From NCBI GenBank assembly GCA_021324735.1, contig JAJPIO010000003.1:1-64000 (forward strand): a stretch of DNA of 64,000 nt, given 5' to 3'. Positions 28,503 through 37,477 of this stretch are shown one piece after another (position 1 is the stretch's first letter; every line of letters begins with the position of its first letter). This stretch comes from Bacteroidota bacterium. GTDB lineage: Bacteria > Bacteroidota > Ignavibacteria > Palsa-1295. Made by a program: the position numbers and the translations under genes. The notes under the pieces are model-generated. The model searched no databases. It had not been told where the DNA came from and saw only the letters and a list, made by a program, of their open reading frames with translations.

Positions 28503-29846
28503 ATGTCTCTAAAAGGTAAACGGATCATTCTGGGCGTGACGGGATCGGTGGCGGCGATCAAGGCGCCGGCGATAGCTCGTGAGCTCGTTCAGGCGGGAGC
28601 GATCGTTAACTGCGCCGTGACTGAGAATGCGCTCGAATTTGTGAGCGTCGAGGAATTGAGGGGTGTTTCGGGAGAGGACGTTGTGACCAAGATATTCTCT
28701 TTCGATCAAAACCACCCCCTGTCCCCCTCCTTCGAAAGGAGGGGGGACTTTGACAGGCAAAATATTGCGAAACCTCGAGGTGATGCCGTGTGGCATGTCC
28801 ATCTCGCTCGCTCGGCCGATGCGATGATCGTTGCGCCATGTTCGGCGTCGACCATCGGGAAATTGCGAGGAGCGATCTACGATAATCCCGTAACGTTATT
28901 GGCCGCATCTCTCCCTCGAACCACGCCGCTCTTCGTCGCTCCGGCAATGGATGAAGAGATGTGGCTTCAACCGGCCCTTCAGGATGCGCTCGAGTGGCTG
29001 AAGAAGCATGGAGTGAGATCGATCGGGCCGGTTTCGGGTCCCCTGGCGAGTGGCTTAACGGGATTCGGACGGATGACCGAACCATCAGACATAGTTAAAG
29101 CTCTTGAATTGGCTTTACCAGAAACCACAGCGTCCGATACGTCCGCTTTGTCCACCACGAGTTTTGGTCGGGCTGGAAGCACCGGCCTCCGCGGGAAGAG
29201 AATTCTCATTACCGGTGGACCGACCTACGAACCGATCGATGCCGTGCGATTTATAGGGAATCGGTCGAGCGGCAAAATGGCAGCGGCAATAGCGTTGGAA
29301 GCAAAGCGAATGGGCGCGGAGGTAACGCTCGTCATGGGGCCGAGTCCGATCGGGACGGACGGTCTCGCAAAACGGCTGGATGTCGAAACGGCCGAAGAAA
29401 TGTTGAACGCCGTAAAAAGCGAAGTGGCCACCGCCGACATCATTATTATGAGCGCCGCCGTAGCGGATTTCGCGCCAGAGCAAGCAAGTGACGAAAAGCT
29501 GAAGAAGGGATCGTCGGAGTCGATGACTCTGACGCTGAAGCGGACGCCGGATATCTTATCAGAGGTAGCAAGAACGAAGCGGAGCGACCAGATACTGGTC
29601 GGGTTCGCACTCGAGAAAGGAACAAGCGCGGAGGATTACGCGAAGTCGAAGCTAAAGAAAAAAAATCTCGATATGATCGTACTCAATAATATTGCCGACG
29701 AAGGCGCCGGCTTTGGCTACGATACGAACAAGATCACGATCTTTACAAGATCAGGTGAACGGGAGGCGTTACCACTAATGACGAAAGAAGAATGCGCCCA
29801 GGCAATCCTTTCAAGGATTGCCGCCTTTTGTAGTCGTAACCTTTAG
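28503..29846 (+). CDS. coaBC: phosphopantothenoylcysteine decarboxylase / phosphopantothenate-cysteine ligase
   Basis: Two steps of coenzyme A synthesis in one 447-residue protein. CoaC domain, residues 1-about 205: flavin-binding GVTGSVAAIK (11-20), the catalytic His98 (WHVHLAR), PAMDEEMW (147-154) and LASGLTGFGRM (181-191). CoaB domain from about 230: ITGGPTYEPIDAVRFI, NRSSGKM and SAAVADF. Compared with E. coli Dfp, the PxMNxxMW Asn is Asp150 and the catalytic Cys158 is Ser183; I recall the same changes in Bacteroidota CoaBC. Residues 70-88 are an in-frame palindromic repeat insertion. The start is ATG 28503, only 6 bases after tatttttg, a -7-like element, so the mRNA may be leaderless. The last codons and stop lie in a palindromic repeat. 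Confidence 0.93.
   Translation: MSLKGKRIILGVTGSVAAIKAPAIARELVQAGAIVNCAVTENALEFVSVEELRGVSGEDVVTKIFSFDQNHPLSPSFERRGDFDRQNIAKPRGDAVWHVHLARSADAMIVAPCSASTIGKLRGAIYDNPVTLLAASLPRTTPLFVAPAMDEEMWLQPALQDALEWLKKHGVRSIGPVSGPLASGLTGFGRMTEPSDIVKALELALPETTASDTSALSTTSFGRAGSTGLRGKRILITGGPTYEPIDAVRFIGNRSSGKMAAAIALEAKRMGAEVTLVMGPSPIGTDGLAKRLDVETAEEMLNAVKSEVATADIIIMSAAVADFAPEQASDEKLKKGSSESMTLTLKRTPDILSEVARTKRSDQILVGFALEKGTSAEDYAKSKLKKKNLDMIVLNNIADEGAGFGYDTNKITIFTRSGEREALPLMTKEECAQAILSRIAAFCSRNL
28712..28757. repeat. palindromic repeat inserted in frame in coaBC
   Basis: Nested inverted repeat: inner arms gtccccctcctt / aaggaggggggac (one extra G) and outer arms cctgtc / gacagg. It is translated as HPLSPSFERRGDFDRQ, between the FS and KPRGDAVWHVH segments of the CoaC domain, where E. 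coli Dfp has only a short connection. The ccccctcc-ttcgaa-aggaggggg core is a well-known kind of intergenic palindrome in bacteria. Confidence 0.8.
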
Positions 29847-29964
29847 GTTACGATCTCTTTCGTAGCCGTGACCTTTAGGTCACGGTCTCTGTTTCAATTG
29901 CGTTCGCATTTTCAAGATAACCTTTAATAAATTTCGCCGTGACCTAAAGGTCACGGCTACACGG
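29835..29964. repeat. three REP-like palindromes after coaBC
   Basis: gtaacctttaggttac at about 29836-29851 (it encodes the last residues and stop of coaBC), ccgtgacctttaggtcacgg at about 29867-29886, and ccgtgacctaaaggtcacgg at 29937-29956, followed by ctacacgg up to the next start codon. The third is the second in reversed orientation. They belong to the same family as the palindrome inside nrdJ. Confidence 0.85.
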
Positions 29965-29965
29965 A

Positions 29966-31129
29966 ATGGACTCACTCGCCAAAAAATATCGTCATCATTT
30001 TCCGATCTTAGAAACGAGCTGTTACATGATCTCGAACTCGTTAGGCGCAATGCCGCGAGAAGTAGAGACGGAATTGCAATCGTATGCAACGCTCTGGCAA
30101 ACCGAAGGCGTCGAAGCATGGAACGAGTGGTTTCCGTTCGTCGATGAAGTAAGCGGGCTCGTTGCGAACCTTATCGGCGCGGAGGCACGCGATGTGACGC
30201 TCATTCATAACCTCACGATCGGCTCTGCCCTTATCGCGAGTTGTTTAGATTTTTCGGGTCCACGAAATCGGATCGTTTACTCCGATCTTCACTTCCCCAC
30301 TATTTCCTATCTCTGGCAAGGTTGGAAGAAGTACGGCGCTGAGCCGTATGTCATCGAGAGCGATGGCATCTGGACGGAGACCGAAAAATATCTAAATGCG
30401 ATCGACGAGCGAACGAAGCTTGTGGCGCTATCGCATGTCTATTTTAGATCCGGTGGCTTGCAGGATGTAAAGCCGATCATCGATCGAGCACACGAGGTAG
30501 GCGCTTTGGTCATGCTCGATTCCTATCAGGCCGCAGGCGTGATACCGATCGATGTTAAAGCGCTCAATGTCGATATTCTTGCAACCGGTGTTTTGAAATG
30601 GCTGTGTGGTGGACCGGGTGCAGCCTTTATGTATGTCCGTCGCGATTTACAGCCGCAGTTCATGCCAGCGATCCGTGGATGGCTGAGTGATAAGGAGCCG
30701 TTCGAATTCCATATGCCGAACGTTAACTTTGCGGAAGGCATGCACCGGTTCCTGACCTCGAGTATTCAGGTACCGTGTCTTCACACCGCGCGACCCGCGC
30801 TTAAAATGTTCGGCGAGATCGGCCTCGAAGCGATCCGAGAAAAATCACTCGCACTAACAGATCGGCTGATCGAGCGATGCGACGAGTATGGCTTCCAGGT
30901 AAATTCTCCTCGTGAAAAGCAACGCCGCGGCGGAGCCTTGACCATCGACCCGTTAGGGTTAAAGAAGCATTCGACGTTAACGACGAAAACGGTTTGCGAC
31001 GAGCTGATCCGGCGGCGCTTCATTGTGGACTACCGGCCACCTCTTGGTATCCGTATCGCTCCTCATTTTTACAATACTCTGGATGAGATTGACGGCATCA
31101 CTAAAGAAATGGCGAAAATCATCGGATAA
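29966..31129 (+). CDS. class-V aminotransferase-fold PLP enzyme, kynureninase-like
   Basis: 387 residues, fold type I PLP enzyme of the class V / kynureninase group. Visible: the phosphate-binding region HNLTIGSAL (81-89), Asp185 in MLDSYQAAG which pairs with the PLP ring nitrogen, and the Schiff-base Lys211 in ATGVLKWLCGGPG. The GGPG after the lysine and the DSYQ motif are as in kynureninases and related desulfurase-like proteins. Kynurenine hydrolysis is the nearest guess, but no other tryptophan-degradation gene is near, so the substrate is open. It begins 2 bases past the repeat block behind coaBC. A weak hairpin (ttgtct-tgc-agacaa, 31138-31152) follows the stop. Confidence 0.8.
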   Translation: MDSLAKKYRHHFPILETSCYMISNSLGAMPREVETELQSYATLWQTEGVEAWNEWFPFVDEVSGLVANLIGAEARDVTLIHNLTIGSALIASCLDFSGPRNRIVYSDLHFPTISYLWQGWKKYGAEPYVIESDGIWTETEKYLNAIDERTKLVALSHVYFRSGGLQDVKPIIDRAHEVGALVMLDSYQAAGVIPIDVKALNVDILATGVLKWLCGGPGAAFMYVRRDLQPQFMPAIRGWLSDKEPFEFHMPNVNFAEGMHRFLTSSIQVPCLHTARPALKMFGEIGLEAIREKSLALTDRLIERCDEYGFQVNSPREKQRRGGALTIDPLGLKKHSTLTTKTVCDELIRRRFIVDYRPPLGIRIAPHFYNTLDEIDGITKEMAKIIG

Positions 31130-31549
31130 ACCCAAAGTTGTCTTGCAGACAAAATTCATAAGTCCCCGTTCTGTGTGCCGTATATTTGTCATTGTGAGAG
31201 GACTGCGAAGCTCAAGAGACGCCCAGTGCGCGGCTCGAGGAGAGGTTTCGTGGGACGTTTGCGAAGGCTGGTGGTACAGTGGATAGGGATCGAAAGTAAA
31301 TATCCACGTCGTGTTACTATTGTTTTTCCGCCTTCATCTTCGTATTTTTGTCAGTGAATTATCGCTCCTCCGCAGTGGAATCTTCCACAACGTTCTTTTT
31401 GACAATTGCTGAATAACAACATGAGCTGGCGACTTCTAAGCCGGTCCATGGGCGGGTAAGAAGTATGCAGGTGTAAGGAGTTCTGCTCCGTTCACCGGTG
31501 CAACTTGTCCGTTAGTGTTTCCACAAACTAAACTAAGAGGTAAATTGCC
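31130..31549. other. intergenic region with promoter and long leader of next gene
   Basis: No gene seen. The first part (31165-31290) contains a 'gtcattgtgagaggactgcgaag' type sequence common as a dispersed repeat. From about 31357 to 31549 the sequence would be the untranslated leader of the small lipoprotein gene if the promoter at 31320 is used. It can form local hairpins, for example around 31428-31470, but I recognise no riboswitch class. Confidence 0.5.
31320..31350 (+). promoter_or_regulatory. Bacteroidota-type promoter candidate
   Basis: TTG at 31320-31322, 20 bases, then tatttttg at 31343-31350, which fits TAnnTTTG with the same spacing as the promoter at 16469. Predicted start near 31357, giving a leader of about 190 bases before the lipoprotein ATG. 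Confidence 0.55.
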
Positions 31550-31807
31550 ATGAGGCTTCGTAAACTCATTGTGCTTAGTGCTTTAGTAGCATTCGTAGGC
31601 GCGATGTCTTCGTGCTCCAAGAAGACGGACAACGCGACGACCGACACGACCACCGCTCCCCCGGCGACCGCTCCGGCGACGCCGCCACCACCACCGCCAC
31701 CGCCGCCTGCGGATACAACCGCAATGAAGTCGGCTGATACGGCGAAAAAGGCCGGCGGCGAGATGATGAAGAAGGAAGAGAAGAAAGAAGAGAAGAAGAA
31801 AAAATAA
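31550..31807 (+). CDS. small proline/lysine-rich lipoprotein
   Basis: 85 residues: lipoprotein signal peptide ending MSSC, a Thr/Ala/Pro linker with a run of nine Pro, and a Lys/Glu-rich C-terminus ending in four Lys. No folded domain is likely; it may span or bind the cell wall much as small Lpp-like lipoproteins do, which is inference only. The start ATG has gaggtaaattgcc before it, with agagg at the right distance. It is bracketed by its own promoter candidate and a strong terminator, so it is a single-gene unit, probably highly expressed. Confidence 0.8.
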   Translation: MRLRKLIVLSALVAFVGAMSSCSKKTDNATTDTTTAPPATAPATPPPPPPPPPADTTAMKSADTAKKAGGEMMKKEEKKEEKKKK

Positions 31808-31900
31808 CTTTTTCTCGACCGAAGTCTTGAGGGCCAGAATTACTGCATAGCTCCGGTTGTGCGATGATAATGGTCCCTTCTTCAAAGGACGAAAGTTGAA

Positions 31901-31939
31901 AGAGAACGCCTGGTCAGAAATGACCGGGCGTTCTCTTTT
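31901..31939 (+). terminator. intrinsic terminator with GAAA loop
   Basis: 16-bp stem (agagaacgcctggtca / tgaccgggcgttctct, one G-T pair) capped by gaaa and followed by ttta. It lies 93 bases downstream of the lipoprotein stop. Confidence 0.9.
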
Positions 31940-32000
31940 AACGATGTGTGTTGTAGTACAGCGCTTCAAAAGTGTTTAGAACCTCAAACTCTATTAAACC

Positions 32001-33746
32001 ATGAAAGTTACCCGGCTAAGCAGCCTTCTTTCCCTCCTCTTCTTCGCGCTTCTTCTGTTAGCGGTGCATCCCACTTACGCTCAGCATACCGTACTCTTTG
32101 AGACCTTCGACAATGGATGCGACCCGTGCCCGGCAACGGGTATTCGCAAGCCGTTCAATGATGCAGTGAAATCGACCGTTCAAGGTAATAGCACAAAGAT
32201 CATTTGGCTAAATCATCATATTGGCAACATTTGCGATCCGGCCGCACAATCGTGTGTGAACTCGAGCTTTGCGGGTACACGATTATCTGGGTCAGGCAAC
32301 CTTGTCTTTTATGGCGCTGTCGACCGAGCTATCTTCAATAGCAATGGAACGCGGGTTTCTCCCAATACCACTGGCGGCTCTACTAGCGATTGGAGTGATG
32401 CCATCAATCAGTTGTACTCTAACCCAGCCGCTGCAACGATCACGTTGGACAGTGCAACCATCGATAAAACTGGAAGTCCTTACGTGCTGACTGCGTATGT
32501 CTCCGTTACAACGTTACAGGCAATTCCAGACTCCCTAATACTCCGTTTCGCGGTCACACAAGACAACGTACCTTTCATTCCTGCGGCCAATAATCAGGTA
32601 AGCTGCAGTTCCGATCCAGCACCTACGCCACAAAACGATGTTGTTCGAATTATTACGGTCAAAGATACCGGTATGTTCGTGATCGTTCACGGCGGAGCTG
32701 CCGCCGGAGTGACAAAACACGTCGTATGGTCGCAGCCGATAAAAACTCCTTCACAAAATCCGTCGTGGAAATTAGCAGACATGACGCTTATTGGCTTCGT
32801 TGAGCAGACACATGGTGGCAATTTCCAAGTTGTTAACGCTGCGGTTTTGAAGAAAGACATTGATACGCTTCAATCACCCGCTCCGACACTTGCATTAATC
32901 GATACCGGATTAAATGGGCACACATTCAATCCTGGTACGAGTGTTCAAATATCCTTTAACAGTACTAATCTTCCAGGTGGTGTCAACGCCTACTACTCGC
33001 TGGACAATGGCACGACGTGGCGCTTTATCGCTAAGTCGCTCTTCTCGAAGGTCAATTGGACCATTCCCGACTCCGTCACCACTCAAGGTAAGATCAAACT
33101 CGTTGCTGTCGATAACGCAAACCTACAAGTTATTCAAAGCGGAACATTTACAATTGCTTTCGCGCCTTTCCTTCGCATCATTCATCCCCTTGCCACCGAT
33201 ACGGCGCACGCCAAACAGCCATTCCTTATCCAGTGGAGTAAGTATGCTGTGAACGGCGTGACCTTACAGTATTCACTCGCCGATCAGCAAAGTGCGTTCT
33301 CATCCTGGACGCCAATTGCGACTCATGTCACCGATACTTTCTACTCGTGGACGGTACCGGATACCAACCGCATGGCCGAGATTCAAATTTTGGATGCGGA
33401 AGGGACTGCACAACCCGCGACCAGCAATCCTTTTCCGATCTTTAAGTCTTCCCCGGTTGGTGTGGTGAGTGGTTCTCCGGATATCAGAGGGCTATCGATC
33501 ACCGATCTCTTCCCGAATCCCGTGGGGCAGAGCAATTCACTTACCGTCCGATTCCTGAATGATAATCAGAATCCGGTGACCGTTCAACTGCTCGACTTGC
33601 TGGGGCACATCGTATTTCAGAATACGCTCGACGCCGGTGAATCATCGCTCGCGATCCCGACTCGTTCCATCGCCGCCGGTACCTATCTCGTACGTATTTC
33701 CGATGGCGACAGAGCTGTTACGAAGCGTGTAGAGGTGCTTCACTAA
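32001..33746 (+). CDS. Omp28-like secreted protein with T9SS sorting domain
   Basis: 581 residues with a signal peptide ending HPTYAQ. The mature N-terminus (VLFETFDNGCDPCPATGIRK) carries the E-x-(F/Y)-x-x-x-x-C-x-x-C-P pattern of Omp28-related outer-membrane proteins, a thioredoxin-like fold with a CDPC pair at about residues 40-43. Middle regions are Ig-like (VQISFNSTNLPGGVNAYYSLDNGTTWRFI and FLIQWSKYAVNGVTLQYSL). The C-terminus is a T9SS sorting domain (ITDLFPNPVGQSNSLTV...LDLLGHIVFQ...GTYLVRISDGD..VTKRVEVLH). It stands alone with a hairpin downstream. Confidence 0.82.
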   Translation: MKVTRLSSLLSLLFFALLLLAVHPTYAQHTVLFETFDNGCDPCPATGIRKPFNDAVKSTVQGNSTKIIWLNHHIGNICDPAAQSCVNSSFAGTRLSGSGNLVFYGAVDRAIFNSNGTRVSPNTTGGSTSDWSDAINQLYSNPAAATITLDSATIDKTGSPYVLTAYVSVTTLQAIPDSLILRFAVTQDNVPFIPAANNQVSCSSDPAPTPQNDVVRIITVKDTGMFVIVHGGAAAGVTKHVVWSQPIKTPSQNPSWKLADMTLIGFVEQTHGGNFQVVNAAVLKKDIDTLQSPAPTLALIDTGLNGHTFNPGTSVQISFNSTNLPGGVNAYYSLDNGTTWRFIAKSLFSKVNWTIPDSVTTQGKIKLVAVDNANLQVIQSGTFTIAFAPFLRIIHPLATDTAHAKQPFLIQWSKYAVNGVTLQYSLADQQSAFSSWTPIATHVTDTFYSWTVPDTNRMAEIQILDAEGTAQPATSNPFPIFKSSPVGVVSGSPDIRGLSITDLFPNPVGQSNSLTVRFLNDNQNPVTVQLLDLLGHIVFQNTLDAGESSLAIPTRSIAAGTYLVRISDGDRAVTKRVEVLH

Positions 33747-33756
33747 AATTGCTGAT

Positions 33757-33789
33757 GTAGGGTATAGAAGCAGACCTTCTATACCCTAC
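33757..33789 (+). terminator. hairpin after the Omp28-like gene
   Basis: 14-bp perfect stem (gtagggtatagaag / cttctataccctac) with a 5-base loop, 10 bases after the stop. No T-run follows, so termination may need another factor. Confidence 0.6.
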
Positions 33790-33805
33790 GCTATATCCTC
33801 CCGAA

Positions 33806-34099
33806 ATGAACGACCGACTCATCGAGATCCTTACCCACCGGCCCGATTTCAATCTTTCCAGCGAAGACAAAAAGCTTCTCGATTTCTTCGCCGAATATCT
33901 CGACCATGGCTCGCTCTTTCTTTTCCGCTTCGAGCCGAACGCCGATCCCGCCGAGGCCGCGTTCGTCTTTACGAACGAGGCGCAGCATTTCCGTTTTACG
34001 ATGAGCGATATTCGCACCTACGTTCACCAAATGAAAAGCGGCAAGCCGATCGACTGGGCCACCGTACCGTTCCAGTTCGTTGATAGAAACGAGCGGTAG
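33806..34099 (+). CDS. small hypothetical protein
   Basis: 97 residues, soluble, ATG start. The order RPDFNLSSEDKKLLDFFAEYL...LFLFRFEPNADPAEAAFVFTN...IRTYVHQMKSGKPIDW has normal protein-like composition, with alternating helix and strand, but matches no family I know. The antisense frame over the same bases is less protein-like. It lies between a hairpin and the next T9SS gene, with no clear partner. Confidence 0.6.
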   Translation: MNDRLIEILTHRPDFNLSSEDKKLLDFFAEYLDHGSLFLFRFEPNADPAEAAFVFTNEAQHFRFTMSDIRTYVHQMKSGKPIDWATVPFQFVDRNER

Positions 34100-34183
34100 C
34101 AACCGGAACCGTAGGCTTTCCTTCTCGTTGTAATGGTACAGTGCGAGTTGTTGGTGATCCCGATCGCGTAGCCGCCAGTCAAT

Positions 34184-37100
34184 ATGCGGATGTTCTCGTC
34201 TCTTTTTATTGGTATACTCCTACTGCAATGCTGTAGCGCCGTAACGCTTACAGCCCAATGGACGAAGCTCGGTAATTTCGGGTCGTCCGACGTCTCCTGT
34301 ATTTTTTTCCTCGACAAGATCGGTGCTGCCAACGTGGGATTCGTTGGAGCATCCGGTGGCATTTATCGCACCGTGGATGGAGGGAAGACCTGGAAACAAG
34401 TATTAAGTGGCATCCAGGGGGAGCCTACTGACTTTACATTCAAAGATGGCAGAACCGGATGGTGCAGTATGGGCGGCTCCAAATCATTGCCTGCTATATA
34501 TCGCACGATGGACGGCGGTCAAACATGGGCACCACTTTCTGTTACCGGAGATGCCACCGATGTGTATTACAACAGCACGTCGGGAATTCTCTGCCTCTCA
34601 GTACGATCGTCTGGCTCGCCTTCTGTTATCTCAATGGATGATGGTGTATCCTGGACCGCGCTCAATAATCAGCTCAACCAAAACGGCTTCGCATTTTGCA
34701 ATCCCTCGTATGGGATACTGACTGCGCCGGCCAGCTCCTTTTATCAAACCGTGAATGGTGGAAAAACATGGACGAGCTTGAATCATAGTCAGCATTCCTG
34801 GTCTCCGTGTGCGATCCCTAATTCTTTATCGTATGTATCTGCGCAAGACCAGGGGAATAATATTTATTTATCGACCTCCGCTGGACAAACCTGGGGCAGT
34901 GGAGGTTGGGTACCTTATCCCTTAACTGGTTGCGTTCGTGCAGGTCTGTGTGCTATATATGTACAAACCTCGGTGGGGCTTTATGAGTCGGTGGATTTTT
35001 CGAACTGGTCAGCGATCGGTGGTCCCGGCAACACTTATGATACTCGATTTTATGTAACATCGACCGATATTTTTGCCGGTGATATTGCCGGTAATGTATG
35101 GTCACTTCCCTCTGGTACCGGCAACTGGCCTTCGCTTCGATTTAAGCCATCGAACATCTCGCTTGTGCAAGCTGCCGGATGTAGCAAAAGTACTGCTCTT
35201 GCAGCATTTCAGAATCTATCATGCATTCCACTGACGATCAAGGGAGCAACCCTAAGCGATTCCTTACGATGGTCGCTGGGGCCGGTTAAATTACCGGTTA
35301 CTTTACAGCAGGGAGACTCACTCCAATTTCATCTTGCAGGTATGGGAGAGACGCCGGGTACATATTCGGCCACCCTACGCCTTTTTATTCAAACGCAGAC
35401 AGGTATCACCGATACACTATTGCCGTTACAGATCACCTTGCAGCCGATGATACCGCCGACATTACCATCGGTAAACATCACAGTGAAGGACCAATGCACT
35501 TCCTTAGATACGACCATTAGAATCCACAACAATCACTGCGATACGATCCTGCTCTCCTCGTTTTCGATGCTCGATTCGGCCCTCTTCCGTCTTCCATCCG
35601 TTCACTTGCCGATCGTTATTCCCCCCGATTCCAATTGCACCATCCCAATTCATGCTCGCCCTACTGGCCGGGGCAGTTACCAGGATTCTCTCTTAATTCA
35701 ACTCACGTATGCAGGCTACCCGCTCGATACGATCGTACCATTACATGGTACCGTTAAGCCCTCCGGCATACAAGCATCGTTAAGCACTTCCCACGCACTA
35801 TTCGACACGGTTTTTTCGTGCGATACGAAATACGATACGATCTACCTACATAATACTTCCTGCGACTCGGTAACGATCACAGAACAATTCATCAGTATTA
35901 GCAGCCCTTTCAAAGTTATCAGCAACAACCTCGGCCGGAGAATGGGATATGGCGATAGTATTGCTTTTGTGATCGCTTTGCCAGGCGCGGATGGCACGGG
36001 AGATTATTACGATGAGCTCGATATTATGCTGGATAACGGCGCGTTTCAACAGCAATATCCTCTCATATTGTCCGGCTCGGTCCATTCGGCGGCACGAGCA
36101 CTTACGATCAGTACGGCAAGTATCATCAAGGATAGCCTCGCTCCCTGCGGGCACTTTGACACAACCTTCTTCTTTACTGCATCGGGCAGTTGTGATAGTA
36201 GTATTACGTTATCCACGATAACGTACAATGGGAATGGAGGCATTACGCTCAATGCGAGCCGCCCGTTGCCAACTACACTTGGTCCTCATGATACACTCTG
36301 GTTTACACTAAGTTACGCTCCTATGGCTGGAGAGAAGATCGACGGTACTCTTCATTTAAGTGGCACCAGGTTAGACACCATCGTGCCACTTCATTTAACC
36401 GTTGCATCGGATAACAATGTGATCGCTTTCTCCGCTCATCGAACGACCCTTACGGCGAGCTATTGCGGATCGGATACAGCTACGATCGTTCTTTCGAACA
36501 ACGGCTGCTCGACCGTTACGATCGATAGTTTAAGACTTTTGGGAAGCGACCCCACGCAATTTACTCTATCAACAGTTACATTACCCATCACCCTTCGAGC
36601 AGGTATCGATACGATACTGCATGTAGTGTATCACGGTGATATTTCCGCTTCCGGTAATACTATCTTTAGCGCCACTCAAAATGGTCATCGGTTCACTCAA
36701 AGCATTTCAGGTTCGACGATTCCTACCAGCGCAGCCCGCATTGGGATCACAGCCGAGGGCTCATCTTTAAATCTTGTCGCGGGGGCCAGCACCAGCGCTC
36801 GCCTCTATTTTGCTGATAGCGTTGCATCATCAGCGAACCTGCAAAGCTTAAGGTGCAAATTGACCTATGACGATAATGTATTAACACCTGGCTCGATCAC
36901 CGGTCAAAACGGATGGAATATTCAGCAGGAATCCGCACCACGCGGTAATTTATCGCTGCTTTGCACCCGAGGCTCAGCCAATGCGATCGCCCCAAAGGAT
37001 GCGCTATGCACCATCAGCTTTACGGCGACAGTTTCTGATTCATTGTGGTCGCCGATCACACTGACAAATATCGCCTATACTCCTACCGACCCAATGTATG

Positions 37101-37477
37101 AACGTTGCATGCTATCCTCTGGTATAGAACAACCCAGCATCGATGTACATCTTGCTACACAATGTGGCGATAGTCTGCTTAGCATCGTATTACGGGGCGA
37201 GCAGCCGATGATCTCCTCCATCGAGATAATACCGAATCCTGTAGTAGTAAACAGTGAATCCGGTATGACCCTTAGCTTCGCCTCACGTGTGGAAATCCCG
37301 GTCACGATAAGGATTATGGATGTGCTGGGTCAACAGGTTTTGTCGATTGAACAGCCTGCGACAAAAGGAGTAAATTCGATCGCCTTATCTCCCGCCAACT
37401 TACGAGCAGGCACGTATTACGTCGCTGTGCAGGCTGGAATGTCCGAGTGGGTCAAACGGATAGCTGTTCTTCGATAA
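34184..37477 (+). CDS. giant secreted BNR / anchor-D / cohesin-like T9SS protein
   Basis: 1097 residues with a signal peptide ending LTAQ. Same architecture as the 10467 gene: Asp-box propeller in the first 320 residues (TVDGGKTWK, TMDGGQTWA, SMDDGVSWT, TVNGGKTWT), then several Cys-paired beta-sandwich repeats of about 110 residues (CDTI, CDTK, CDSV, CGSD motifs), a cohesin-like segment (SLNLVAGASTSARLYFADS...CKLTYDDNVLTPG), and a T9SS sorting domain (IEIIPNPVVVNSESGMTL...IMDVLGQQVL...AGTYYVAV...VKRIAVLR). The 3' end overlaps the convergent mfd gene by 26 bases. A surface structural or binding role is likely; nothing more specific can be said. Confidence 0.87.
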   Translation: MRMFSSLFIGILLLQCCSAVTLTAQWTKLGNFGSSDVSCIFFLDKIGAANVGFVGASGGIYRTVDGGKTWKQVLSGIQGEPTDFTFKDGRTGWCSMGGSKSLPAIYRTMDGGQTWAPLSVTGDATDVYYNSTSGILCLSVRSSGSPSVISMDDGVSWTALNNQLNQNGFAFCNPSYGILTAPASSFYQTVNGGKTWTSLNHSQHSWSPCAIPNSLSYVSAQDQGNNIYLSTSAGQTWGSGGWVPYPLTGCVRAGLCAIYVQTSVGLYESVDFSNWSAIGGPGNTYDTRFYVTSTDIFAGDIAGNVWSLPSGTGNWPSLRFKPSNISLVQAAGCSKSTALAAFQNLSCIPLTIKGATLSDSLRWSLGPVKLPVTLQQGDSLQFHLAGMGETPGTYSATLRLFIQTQTGITDTLLPLQITLQPMIPPTLPSVNITVKDQCTSLDTTIRIHNNHCDTILLSSFSMLDSALFRLPSVHLPIVIPPDSNCTIPIHARPTGRGSYQDSLLIQLTYAGYPLDTIVPLHGTVKPSGIQASLSTSHALFDTVFSCDTKYDTIYLHNTSCDSVTITEQFISISSPFKVISNNLGRRMGYGDSIAFVIALPGADGTGDYYDELDIMLDNGAFQQQYPLILSGSVHSAARALTISTASIIKDSLAPCGHFDTTFFFTASGSCDSSITLSTITYNGNGGITLNASRPLPTTLGPHDTLWFTLSYAPMAGEKIDGTLHLSGTRLDTIVPLHLTVASDNNVIAFSAHRTTLTASYCGSDTATIVLSNNGCSTVTIDSLRLLGSDPTQFTLSTVTLPITLRAGIDTILHVVYHGDISASGNTIFSATQNGHRFTQSISGSTIPTSAARIGITAEGSSLNLVAGASTSARLYFADSVASSANLQSLRCKLTYDDNVLTPGSITGQNGWNIQQESAPRGNLSLLCTRGSANAIAPKDALCTISFTATVSDSLWSPITLTNIAYTPTDPMYERCMLSSGIEQPSIDVHLATQCGDSLLSIVLRGEQPMISSIEIIPNPVVVNSESGMTLSFASRVEIPVTIRIMDVLGQQVLSIEQPATKGVNSIALSPANLRAGTYYVAVQAGMSEWVKRIAVLR

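Noticed and set aside
33791-34102. 103-codon minus-strand frame opposite the small hypothetical gene
   Set aside because: The plus-strand frame has better protein-like composition, an ATG start and fits between hairpin and next gene.
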